A stretch of DNA of 22,293 bases from Sulfurimonadaceae bacterium (GTDB taxonomy: Bacteria; Campylobacterota; Campylobacteria; Campylobacterales; Sulfurimonadaceae). Below the pieces are notes generated by a model. It did no database searches, was not told where the DNA came from, and saw only the letters and a list, made by a program, of their open reading frames with translations. How positions within the stretch are numbered: position 1 is the first letter of the stretch; each line of letters starts with the position of its first letter. Positions 1 through 6,974 of the stretch are shown here, piece by piece. The position numbers were made by a program, and so were the translations under genes. The stretch covers positions 1 to 22,293 of the forward strand of contig JAPHSI010000221.1 in assembly GCA_026193155.1 (NCBI GenBank). Direction: 5' to 3'.

Positions 1-2
1 AT

Positions 3-857
3 AAAAATGCCGATGCACTAACTGTTATATCCGAATCTTTTATGGCGTATAAAACAAAAGACACAATTTTAAAAGTTGGAAACTTTTTGCTAAATACTCC
101 TCTTATGAATAAAAGCTCGGCAAGAATAGTTCCTTGGAGTTATCAAGGTGCTTCTTTTGTTATAAAAAACATATTTAAGTCCTCTATTCAATTAAGTTAT
201 GTAAATAAGATTCGCAAATACAATTCAGACAAATATATAAAACAAAGTCTTTCGGGGAAGATTGATGACGGTGTAGCTATGATTGGGTTTAAACATCATC
301 CAATTGAACCTTTGGATGTTCACTTATATTATTACTACGCTCCATCACTTTATGACAGTTCTTTTTTTCAAATTGACTATAAAGACAACTTCATAAATAA
401 CGAGCTTCTTTTTTGTTTAGGCTTTCAAAACATGAAAACCTATGATAATTATGATTCAGATTTAACCGGTTTAAGGACAGGTATATTCACAGACAATTTA
501 GACATAACACTTAACTATACAAAAAATAGTGGAGTAGATAAAGCAAATGGTTACGGCGGTTTATCAAAAGTATACACTGCTTCTATGATTTCAAACGGCA
601 GGGGTAATAACAAAGCAGAAGCCTTAATGCTAAAAGCAAACATAGAGATAGAGTTCATCAAAAAACAAAGTTCGGAATTTTCTATCTGGCTTGCAGATAT
701 AGACTCAAAATCAAGTAAATATAAATCCTATTACACTCACTTTAGACATAATACAAATAACTTTACAACTATCTATTTACGTTATGAATATCAAGATTTT
801 GAAGATGACAGCAAAGATACACATTATCTTAGATTTATTACAACTTATTTGTTCTGA
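3..857 (+). CDS. OprD-type outer-membrane porin, C-terminal part (5' end outside window)
   Basis: Partial gene. The reading frame is open from the first bases of the window (codons from position 3), so the ATG at 42 is an internal methionine and not a start. The product is rich in aromatic residues in alternating polar/non-polar strands and ends in Leu-Phe, the terminal Phe typical of beta-barrel proteins recognised by the Bam machinery. The opening stretch around 'LKVGNFLLNTPLMN' followed by 'RIVPWSYQGA' resembles the OprD/OpdA porin family, in which a strand with 'L(K)xGrq..dTPL' precedes a conserved 'RMvPntfeG' segment. The likely role is diffusion of small solutes across the outer membrane; the substrate cannot be told. 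Its last 13 bases overlap the 3' end of the convergent lyase gene. No terminator is visible. Family call fairly sure, specificity unknown. Confidence 0.72.
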   Translation, partial: KNADALTVISESFMAYKTKDTILKVGNFLLNTPLMNKSSARIVPWSYQGASFVIKNIFKSSIQLSYVNKIRKYNSDKYIKQSLSGKIDDGVAMIGFKHHPIEPLDVHLYYYYAPSLYDSSFFQIDYKDNFINNELLFCLGFQNMKTYDNYDSDLTGLRTGIFTDNLDITLNYTKNSGVDKANGYGGLSKVYTASMISNGRGNNKAEALMLKANIEIEFIKKQSSEFSIWLADIDSKSSKYKSYYTHFRHNTNNFTTIYLRYEYQDFEDDSKDTHYLRFITTYLF

Positions 858-1687
858 TATTTATCAATAACTACTTTTGCACCTTTGTAAATCGGCTCGT
901 CAATAAAACCAAACTCCTCATCTACAAAACCTGTTACACCTTCTTTTTCACTAGCTTCAAATAGCTCAATTATCTTTTTAGCTTTATTTATTTCTACCTC
1001 GTCATATCCAAAAGTATTTTGAATAATTTCCGATTGCTTAGGTGATATGCACCCTTTTGCACAAAATCCCATTATTTTTTCAAGTTCCACCCACCTTGAA
1101 AACTCATCCAAATTTTTATAATCCTGATATACAAAAGAAACAGGTTTTACTCCTATACTTTTACATGTGATTAAAAAATGACTTAACATATATGTCATTG
1201 TCGGATTTTCTAAATTTATAATAGAATGAGAAAGAGACATATCAGCAAATAAATCTAACACACCAAGATAAAATGTTGTAACACGCTTATCCACCCGTAG
1301 TTCACTCATATTCTTCCATGCACTTGCAGTCTCTATGGATAGATGCAGTTCTATCCCAACATCTACTAATTCAAGTACTCGTTTGACATCATTTTTATCA
1401 TGAATTTTCGGAACTCTTATTGCATCTGGCTTGAACTTGTTTATATATTTTATCTCTTCTATGCCACCGTCATCTAAAGCATTTACACGAACAACAAACA
1501 TCTTTTCTAAATCTTTATATTTATAGAGATATTCACCACATAATCTTAAAGCTTCAGGTTTTTGCTCTTTGCTTACACCGTCTTCAAGATTCAGCATGAT
1601 ACATTGTGCTTCTAAGTGTGGTATTTTTTTGAGATGTTTCTCATTATGTGTAGATAACATAAGTGCATCTAAAAAATTATTTTTCAT
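845..1687 (-). CDS. HpcH/HpaI aldolase / citrate lyase beta-subunit (CitE-like) family protein
   Basis: 280 aa, close to the usual length of CitE-like proteins. Family signatures are in order: LEDGV at 34-38 (usually LEDAV), the substrate/Mg site R67-x-N69 in 'VRVNALD', E119 in 'ETA' and D145 in 'GVLDLFADM', both expected Mg ligands, then 'CAKGCISPKQ' near 212-221, which matches the common 'G..GK..IHP.Q' segment. These enzymes form or cleave C-C bonds of acyl-CoA esters such as citryl-, malyl- or citramalyl-CoA; the substrate is not readable here. No citrate lyase alpha (citF) or gamma (citD) gene is nearby, so a stand-alone CoA-ester lyase is likelier than classical citrate lyase. Its ATG lies inside the last codons of the upstream cytochrome gene (11-base overlap), implying translational coupling. 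Confidence 0.8.
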   Translation of the reverse strand: MKNNFLDALMLSTHNEKHLKKIPHLEAQCIMLNLEDGVSKEQKPEALRLCGEYLYKYKDLEKMFVVRVNALDDGGIEEIKYINKFKPDAIRVPKIHDKNDVKRVLELVDVGIELHLSIETASAWKNMSELRVDKRVTTFYLGVLDLFADMSLSHSIINLENPTMTYMLSHFLITCKSIGVKPVSFVYQDYKNLDEFSRWVELEKIMGFCAKGCISPKQSEIIQNTFGYDEVEINKAKKIIELFEASEKEGVTGFVDEEFGFIDEPIYKGAKVVIDKYQNK

Positions 1688-2018
1688 TATCTATCTTCAT
1701 TTGTTGTAAATAAAAGTATAAAGCTTTTATCTCTTCTTTTGTCAAATAATACCTAGGCATACCTCGTTTTGGTGTATTTAGAGCTTTTTTAAACGTATCG
1801 TATGAAAGTGAGTTTATCTCTGGACCTCTAAAGCTTTTTTTCTTTTTTTTATGAATATATTTAGCTATTAACCTGCCTTCGCCTTTTTCACCATGACAAT
1901 GATAACACCCTATCCCTCTAGGGTTTTTATAAAGGGATGAAGAATACTCGAAAGGCGTTATAAATGAGCTTCTTGCAAATAAAACAAAAGGTAAAAACAG
2001 GACAACTATAGACCTCAT
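1677..2018 (-). CDS. small periplasmic monohaem cytochrome c
   Basis: 113 aa. It begins with a Sec signal peptide (Met-Arg, then hydrophobic 'IVVLFLPFVLFA', likely cleaved near residue 15-17). One haem-binding CxxCH motif is at 38-42 (C-Y-H-C-H). A likely distal haem ligand is Met87 in 'GMPRY', followed by the C-terminal helix 'LTKEEIKALYFYLQQM' found in class I c-type cytochromes. The mature protein of about 95 aa fits a single-domain electron carrier of the c553 size class. A lysine-rich loop (about 57-61) lies between haem motif and Met ligand. It is first in a two-gene minus-strand unit and overlaps the CitE-like gene. GGAG lies 5 bases before the ATG. Its redox partners are not in the window. 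Confidence 0.85.
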   Translation of the reverse strand: MRSIVVLFLPFVLFARSSFITPFEYSSSLYKNPRGIGCYHCHGEKGEGRLIAKYIHKKKKKSFRGPEINSLSYDTFKKALNTPKRGMPRYYLTKEEIKALYFYLQQMKIDNEK

Positions 2019-2044
2019 AAAAACTCCAATTAATATTAAAACGA

Positions 2045-2051
2045 TATAATA
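2045..2051. promoter_or_regulatory. candidate bidirectional promoter between folD and the cytochrome gene
   Basis: The core GATATAATATC contains TATAAT on the plus strand (2045-2050) and TATTAT on the minus strand (2051-2046). Predicted starts, seven bases beyond each box, are about 2057 rightward (21 bases before the folD ATG) and about 2039 leftward (21 bases before the cytochrome ATG). No convincing -35 is visible on either side, as is usual for Campylobacterota sigma70 promoters. Inferred from sequence symmetry and spacing. Confidence 0.55.
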
Positions 2052-2077
2052 TCTAAAAAATTATTTATGAGGTTTAA

Positions 2078-2950
2078 ATGCAACTATTAGACGGCAAAGC
2101 TCTCTCAAAAAAAATAGAACAAAATGTTAGTAATGAAGTAAAAGAACTAAAATCTTCGTGTGGATGCACGCCTGGCCTAGCAGTAGTATTAGTAGGTCAG
2201 GACCCTGCTAGTGCTGCATATGTCAATATGAAGAAAAAAGCTTGTGACAGAGTTGGCTTTTACTCTATCACACACGATATGCCTGAGAGCATCTCTCAAG
2301 AAGCAATTGAAAAAACTATCACTATGCTAAACAATGACTCAAACGTTGATGGTATCTTAATTCAACTTCCACTGCCTTCACATATAGATACGACTAAACT
2401 TTTAGAACTTGTTGATCCTGCCAAAGACGTGGATGGTTTTCACCCGTATAATGTCGGTCGTTTAGTTACTAACCTTGATGGTTTTGTGCCTTGTACTCCA
2501 CTTGGTGTAATGGAATTGTTACGTGAGTACAATATTGATGTTAAGGGTAAAAACTGTGTAGTGGTCGGTGCTTCAAATATAGTTGGAAAACCTATGGCTG
2601 CCCTACTTCTAAATGCAGATGCTACTGTTGAGATATGTCATATATTTACAGATGACTTAAAAAAGCACACTCTAAATGCAGATGTTGTCTTGTGTGGAGT
2701 TGGTGTTATAAATCTTATAACCGAGGATATGGTTAAAGACAATGTAATTATTATTGATATAGGTGTAAGCAGAACTAATGAGGGAAAACTTGTTGGTGAT
2801 GTTGACTTTGAAAATGTTAGTAAAAAAAGCTCATACATTACACCAAGCCCAGGTGGAGTTGGACCTATGACAATTGCAATGCTTCTTAGCAATACACTTA
2901 AAGCCGCAAAAATAAATGCACAAAAATTGCATGAATCAAAAGAGTTTTAA
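2078..2950 (+). CDS. folD: FolD: methylenetetrahydrofolate dehydrogenase / methenyltetrahydrofolate cyclohydrolase
   Basis: 290 aa, normal length for this bifunctional cytosolic enzyme, which oxidises 5,10-methylene-THF with NADP+ and hydrolyses the product to 10-formyl-THF for purine and formyl-Met synthesis. The N-terminal catalytic domain carries the Tyr-x-x-x-Lys motif (Y48 and K52 in 'YVNMKKKACDRVGF') and 'DGILIQLPLP'. The Rossmann half carries 'VVVGASNIVGKPMA', 'DVVLCGVG' and the family signature 'PSPGGVGPMT'. The start is supported by GAGG at 2069-2072, five bases before the ATG. It heads a seven-gene operon, and its stop overlaps the lepB start by one base (TAATG). Confidence 0.97.
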   Translation: MQLLDGKALSKKIEQNVSNEVKELKSSCGCTPGLAVVLVGQDPASAAYVNMKKKACDRVGFYSITHDMPESISQEAIEKTITMLNNDSNVDGILIQLPLPSHIDTTKLLELVDPAKDVDGFHPYNVGRLVTNLDGFVPCTPLGVMELLREYNIDVKGKNCVVVGASNIVGKPMAALLLNADATVEICHIFTDDLKKHTLNADVVLCGVGVINLITEDMVKDNVIIIDIGVSRTNEGKLVGDVDFENVSKKSSYITPSPGGVGPMTIAMLLSNTLKAAKINAQKLHESKEF

Positions 2951-3762
2951 TGAAAGAGATTTTAGGTAAAGCATACAGATTTTCAAACTCTTGGACAGGT
3001 ACAATTATAATTGTACTATTTGTAATATTCTTTATTGCACAAGCTTTTAGGATACCGTCTGGAAGTATGAAAGATTCACTTTTAATTGGTGACCATCTAT
3101 TTGGTAAAAAATTTGCATATGGTATACCAATGCCGCATATTCCTTTTATTGAGATGTCTATTATGCCTTGGAGCGATGACTTAAAACTTGTAGATGGAGA
3201 TAAACCAAAACGCGGTGATGTTGTAATTTTCAGATATCCACATAATCCAAAAACTCACTTTGTAAAAAGATGTGTAGCACTCCCTGGTGATGAACTATTC
3301 GTTTTAGAAAAAAATCTGTTTATTCATTTCAGTGAAGGTGATAAATGGATAGAAAAACACTATGCAGGTTATGAGATAGCACAACTTGCCGGTAAATTAT
3401 GGGTAAAGAACCCATATATGAAAGAACATCCGGGAATACACCATGATGATCACATTATGAATGATGGAAATCCTAGACTTGCTCCTTTATTTAACCTAAG
3501 TCCCATAAGGGTACCAGATGGTGAGTATTTTATGATGGGTGATAATCGTGATCATTCAAACGATAGTCGTTTTTGGGGAACTGTGCCATATGCAAATATA
3601 GAAGGCACCCCATGGTTCATATATTTTTCTATAGATGAAAATTGGGAAATAAGATGGGAAAGATTAGGTAAGACTCCAACTGATTTAGAACAACCTTTTT
3701 ACTTAGATAAAGCTATAGCTGAAAGAAAAGTTCAAGATAAAGGTGACAATGGAATCTATTGA
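2950..3762 (+). CDS. lepB: LepB: signal peptidase I
   Basis: 270 aa. It is an inner-membrane serine protease that removes signal peptides from Sec- and Tat-exported proteins on the periplasmic side. One N-terminal membrane anchor spans about 17-33. Box B 'IPSGSM' holds the nucleophile Ser39 followed by Met40; the general-base Lys is K106 in 'THFVKRCVALPGD'; the late box 'MGDNRDHSNDSR' is intact. A single anchor is the arrangement of many non-enterobacterial enzymes (E. coli LepB has two). Coding overlaps folD by one base and the next gene by 14 bases, so it is almost certainly co-translated within the folD operon. Confidence 0.96.
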   Translation: MKEILGKAYRFSNSWTGTIIIVLFVIFFIAQAFRIPSGSMKDSLLIGDHLFGKKFAYGIPMPHIPFIEMSIMPWSDDLKLVDGDKPKRGDVVIFRYPHNPKTHFVKRCVALPGDELFVLEKNLFIHFSEGDKWIEKHYAGYEIAQLAGKLWVKNPYMKEHPGIHHDDHIMNDGNPRLAPLFNLSPIRVPDGEYFMMGDNRDHSNDSRFWGTVPYANIEGTPWFIYFSIDENWEIRWERLGKTPTDLEQPFYLDKAIAERKVQDKGDNGIY

Positions 3763-4426
3763 TTTATTAAAAATCATTTCAGCAGTTTTAGCACTTGCGA
3801 TTGCCATAATAGGACATGAAATAATGCATGGATGGGTAGCATATAAATATGGCGACCTGACAGCAAAAAATGCCGGAAGACTTAATATAAACCCTATTGT
3901 ACATGTAGATTTAGTCGGTACAATATTAGTACCTGCAACAATGTATTTTTTACCTATGCTTTTAGGAGGCGATGGTGGATTTTTATTTGGATGGGCAAAG
4001 CCGGTTCCTGTTAATACTGTAACAGTAATAAGAAATGCAGGATACAATGGTGCAATGCAAGTAGATTTAGCAGGAATTGTGTATAATTTTACACTAGGGA
4101 TTGTTGCATCTGTAGCTCTTTTAGCTATGGCTAAACCAACCGATGCAGATAGTTTAATGTACCTGTTTACATATCTGTTTGTTTGGAATTTATTATTAAT
4201 AAACATTGTTCTAGCTGTATTTAACTTATTACCGATACCTCAGTTTGACGGTGCGCACTTTTTAATGCATCTATCACTAAAGCACAAACTAAGAGCTGTA
4301 GCTGAGTTTTTTTATAAAAATGAACGTTATGGTATTATAATAGTATTAATTGTACTTATGACACCTATTAAAGATTATGTACTTTTATTACCGGTACAAA
4401 CTATATTAGAACTATTGCTTACTTAG
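3749..4426 (+). CDS. M50-family (site-2-protease-like) membrane metalloprotease
   Basis: 225 aa from ATG 3749. The frame could also start at GTG 3743, but AAAGG (3739-3743) sits five bases before the ATG and overlaps the GTG, so ATG is preferred. Zinc motif HExxH is at 23-27 (H-E-I-M-H) inside the first membrane helix. Asn113 in 'GIVYNFTLG' and the late third zinc ligand D167 in 'NLLPIPQFDG' match the compact prokaryotic S2P architecture of about five to six helices. There is no PDZ domain, so it is not an RseP. Such proteins cleave substrates within the membrane; the target is unknown. Close coupling to lepB (14-base overlap) suggests a shared role in membrane-protein or signal-peptide turnover, which is inference. 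Confidence 0.85.
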   Translation: MESIDLLKIISAVLALAIAIIGHEIMHGWVAYKYGDLTAKNAGRLNINPIVHVDLVGTILVPATMYFLPMLLGGDGGFLFGWAKPVPVNTVTVIRNAGYNGAMQVDLAGIVYNFTLGIVASVALLAMAKPTDADSLMYLFTYLFVWNLLLINIVLAVFNLLPIPQFDGAHFLMHLSLKHKLRAVAEFFYKNERYGIIIVLIVLMTPIKDYVLLLPVQTILELLLT

Positions 4427-4443
4427 CACTTTAAAGGAATAAG

Positions 4444-4875
4444 ATGAAATTTTATATAGCTACGGATCATGCAGGTATAGAGTTAAAAGACTATACTGTA
4501 GAGTTGTTAAAAGAAAAAGGACATGAGGTTATAGACTTAGGTCCCTTTAGTAAAGATAGGGTTGATTATCCTGATTATGCACATAAATTATCTCTTAGTG
4601 TATTAGAAGATACTGACGCACAAGGTATATTAATTTGTGGTAGCGGTATTGGAATGAGTATGGCAGCAAACCGTCATGAGGGCATCCGTGCTGCACTTTG
4701 TCACGATGCATATACTGCAACTGTAGCACGTGGACATAATGATGCAAATGTTCTTTGTTTTGGTGAGCGTATCGTAGGTAAAGGTGTAGCAGAATCTATA
4801 TTGGATGCGTGGATTGCAGGTAGTTTTGATGGTGGAAGACACTGTGGACGAGTAGAAAAAATAGAAATCAATTAA
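4444..4875 (+). CDS. rpiB: RpiB: ribose-5-phosphate isomerase B
   Basis: 143 aa, the normal length of this cytosolic pentose-phosphate enzyme, which interconverts ribose-5-phosphate and ribulose-5-phosphate. Visible active-site elements are 'DHAG' (D8, H9), Cys65 in 'ILICGSGIGMSMAANR' and His98 in 'ARGHNDANVLCFGERI', equivalent to the Cys and His of E. coli RpiB. It is preceded by AAAGGAATAAG, a good ribosome site, 17 bases after the protease gene. Its place before apt makes sense, since ribose-5-phosphate feeds PRPP, the co-substrate of Apt two genes downstream. Confidence 0.96.
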   Translation: MKFYIATDHAGIELKDYTVELLKEKGHEVIDLGPFSKDRVDYPDYAHKLSLSVLEDTDAQGILICGSGIGMSMAANRHEGIRAALCHDAYTATVARGHNDANVLCFGERIVGKGVAESILDAWIAGSFDGGRHCGRVEKIEIN

Positions 4876-4885
4876 AGGTCTAAAT

Positions 4886-5218
4886 ATGTTTTGGGAATGG
4901 TCACTACTTTCAGTACTTTCAGTACTTTCAATATATCTTTTTGTAAAGATGTTTTACTTTAAAAGTATAACAAGCAAAGAGAAGCGAAGCAATGATATGA
5001 TGAAATTAACTCTTCAAGAAGCTGAAATACTAATACGTAAATATCAAATCCAATTACAACGTGCACTTGGAAATGTTGATATATTAAGCGAAGAGCTGAC
5101 AAAACTAAGAAATGAGTTAAAAGTTTTAAAATCAAGAAACTCAAAACATAGACAAGAAACTGATAGATTAAACGGAAAAATCAAAGCGCTAGAAAATAGA
5201 ATAGACGCATTACTATAA
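4886..5218 (+). CDS. small membrane-anchored coiled-coil protein, function unknown
   Basis: 110 aa; not recognised as a named family. One N-terminal membrane segment (about 5-25) is followed by a basic stretch and then a long, charged, heptad-like coiled coil from about residue 38 to the end ('LRNELKVLKS', 'LNGKIKALENRIDALL'). The membrane segment is partly encoded by three 9-bp in-frame repeats. The topology fits a membrane-tethered cytoplasmic scaffold, but nothing shows the partner. It sits between rpiB and apt with gaps of 10 and 8 bases, so it is co-expressed with them. The tight spacing and AAAGG 7 bases upstream support it as a real gene. Confidence 0.75.
   Translation: MFWEWSLLSVLSVLSIYLFVKMFYFKSITSKEKRSNDMMKLTLQEAEILIRKYQIQLQRALGNVDILSEELTKLRNELKVLKSRNSKHRQETDRLNGKIKALENRIDALL
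4904..4930 (+). repeat. three 9-bp tandem repeats inside the membrane-anchor gene
   Basis: Codons CTA CTT TCA, GTA CTT TCA, GTA CTT TCA run head to tail and encode Leu/Val-Leu-Ser three times within the hydrophobic segment. The first unit differs by one base. Being in frame, copy-number changes would lengthen or shorten the helix by three residues without a frameshift. Confidence 0.8.
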
Positions 5219-5226
5219 GGTTAAAT

Positions 5227-5775
5227 ATGGAACTAAATAATACAGATAAAAAAATAATTGAAAACTCAATAAGAGATATAAAAGATTTTCCTAAAGAGGG
5301 AATAGTTTTTAAAGACATCACTACACTTTTAAACAATAAAGAAGCATATGCGACGTTAATGAATCACTTACAAAACAGATATAAAAGCTATAATTTAGAT
5401 TATATTGCAGGTATAGATGCACGTGGTTTTATATTTGGTGCAGCATTAGCTCAGATGCTCGGAGTTGGGTTTGTTCCAATCAGAAAAAAAGGTAAACTAC
5501 CTTATACGACAATAGGTGAAAAATATGCCTTAGAATATGGTGTAGATGAAATAGAAGTGCATCTAGATGCGTTTAGTGGGGTTAACAATGCCCGTGTTCT
5601 ACTTATTGATGATTTAATAGCTACAGGCGGTACTGCAAATGCGGCAGCTACTCTTATAAACCAAACAGGTGCTAAGTGTATTGAAGCTTGTTTTGTTCTT
5701 GGTCTTACTTTCCTAGACGGAATAAAAAACTTAAATGAAAAAACTGATGTTTATACTGTAGTAGAGGTTGACTAA
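5227..5775 (+). CDS. apt: Apt: adenine phosphoribosyltransferase
   Basis: 182 aa, typical length. It is a cytosolic purine-salvage enzyme making AMP from adenine and PRPP. The N-terminal 'IRDIKDFPKEGIVFKDIT' is the family hallmark, followed by 'GIDARGFIFG' and 'PIRKKGKLP'. The PRPP-binding loop is 'VLLIDDLIATGGTANAA' with D128-D129 and the TGGT turn. Eight bases separate it from the coiled-coil gene, and its stop overlaps the trpB start by one base (TAATG), so apt and trpB are probably translationally coupled. Confidence 0.97.
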   Translation: MELNNTDKKIIENSIRDIKDFPKEGIVFKDITTLLNNKEAYATLMNHLQNRYKSYNLDYIAGIDARGFIFGAALAQMLGVGFVPIRKKGKLPYTTIGEKYALEYGVDEIEVHLDAFSGVNNARVLLIDDLIATGGTANAAATLINQTGAKCIEACFVLGLTFLDGIKNLNEKTDVYTVVEVD

Positions 5776-6974
5776 TGTATATTCCAAAAGCTTCAAAATA
5801 TGATCCAGACTTAAATGGTCACTTTGATATTCACGGTGGTAGGTATGTACCTGAGACATTAATGCCAGCTCTTTTAAAACTTGAAAAAGAGTACAAATCT
5901 ATCCGCTTTGATGAAAAATTTTGGAAGGAAGTACACTACTATTTAAAAGACTATGTCGGTCGCCCTAGCCCACTTTATTATGCAAAAAATATTTCAGATG
6001 AGCTTGGTGCAAAAGTCTACTTTAAACGTGAAGATTTAAACCATACGGGTGCTCATAAGGTCAACAATGTTATAGCTCAGGGAATTATGGCAAAAAGACT
6101 TGGCTATAAAAAAATAATTGCAGAAACCGGTGCCGGGCAACACGGTGTTGCAACTGCTACAATCTGTGCCCTACTTGATTTAGAATGTGAAGTGTTTATG
6201 GGTGCGAAAGATGTTGAACGCCAAGAGTTGAACGTATTTAGGATGAAATTGCTTGGTGCAAAAGTCAATGCTGTTGAGAGTGGTAGCCGTACTCTTAAAG
6301 ATGCGATGAATGATGCAATCCGTCACTGGGTTACAAATGCACGTGACACTTTTTATATTATAGGTACGGTTGCAGGTCCGCATCCTTACCCATTAATGGT
6401 ACGTGATTTTCAAGCTATTATTGGTTATGAGGCAAGAAAACAGATTCTTGAAAAAGAAAACCGCTTACCAGATCATGTTATTGCATGTATAGGTGGTGGA
6501 AGTAATGCCATAGGTATGTTTCAACATTTTTTAGAAGATGAAGATGTTGAGTGTATCGGTATTGAAGCTGGAGGCCTAGGGATTGAGACAGATAAACACG
6601 GGTGTTCATTAAACAAAGGACGTCCCGGCGTTTTACATGGTCAAATGAGTTATCTACTTCAAGATGAAGATGGGCAAGTATTAGAAGCACATTCAATAAG
6701 TGCGGGACTTGATTACCCAGGAATTGGTCCTGAGCATGCTTTTCATAAAGACAATAATTCAGTTTCTTATGACTTTGCAACTGACCAAGAAGCATTAGAT
6801 GCATTTGTATGGCTTAGTCAAAAAGAGGGAATCATCCCTGCATTTGAGAGCTCTCATGCGGTTGCACATCTTAAAAAAATGACTGACATCAAAGATAAGC
6901 TTATTATAGTCAATCTCTCAGGTCGTGGAGATAAGGATATGATTCAAGCTAAAGATATTCTACACTTCGATTAA
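5775..6974 (+). CDS. trpB: TrpB: tryptophan synthase beta chain
   Basis: 399 aa. It is a PLP enzyme condensing indole with serine to give tryptophan. The PLP-Schiff-base Lys is K95 in 'LNHTGAHKVNN', the catalytic Glu is E117 in 'IIAETGAGQHGVATA', and the phosphate-binding loop is 'GGGSNAIG' near 240. The 'LNHTGAHK' form is that of TrpB1, the type that pairs with TrpA. No trpA or other trp gene lies in the window, so the alpha subunit must be encoded elsewhere if the enzyme works on indole-glycerol phosphate. It is last in the operon, ends 4 bases into the convergent gene, and is followed by a terminator. Confidence 0.96.
   Translation: MYIPKASKYDPDLNGHFDIHGGRYVPETLMPALLKLEKEYKSIRFDEKFWKEVHYYLKDYVGRPSPLYYAKNISDELGAKVYFKREDLNHTGAHKVNNVIAQGIMAKRLGYKKIIAETGAGQHGVATATICALLDLECEVFMGAKDVERQELNVFRMKLLGAKVNAVESGSRTLKDAMNDAIRHWVTNARDTFYIIGTVAGPHPYPLMVRDFQAIIGYEARKQILEKENRLPDHVIACIGGGSNAIGMFQHFLEDEDVECIGIEAGGLGIETDKHGCSLNKGRPGVLHGQMSYLLQDEDGQVLEAHSISAGLDYPGIGPEHAFHKDNNSVSYDFATDQEALDAFVWLSQKEGIIPAFESSHAVAHLKKMTDIKDKLIIVNLSGRGDKDMIQAKDILHFD

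Noticed and set aside
42..857. Complete 271-aa gene starting at ATG 42
   Set aside because: The frame stays open to the window edge and the residues before Met42 continue the porin pattern, so it is the tail of a longer gene.
845..1687. True citrate lyase beta subunit of a citCDEF cluster
   Set aside because: No acyl-carrier or alpha-subunit gene is adjacent; only the general CitE/HpcH fold can be claimed.
3703..4206. 167-aa minus-strand open frame
   Set aside because: Lies across the M50 protease gene with its motifs intact on the plus strand; no family signature or ribosome site.
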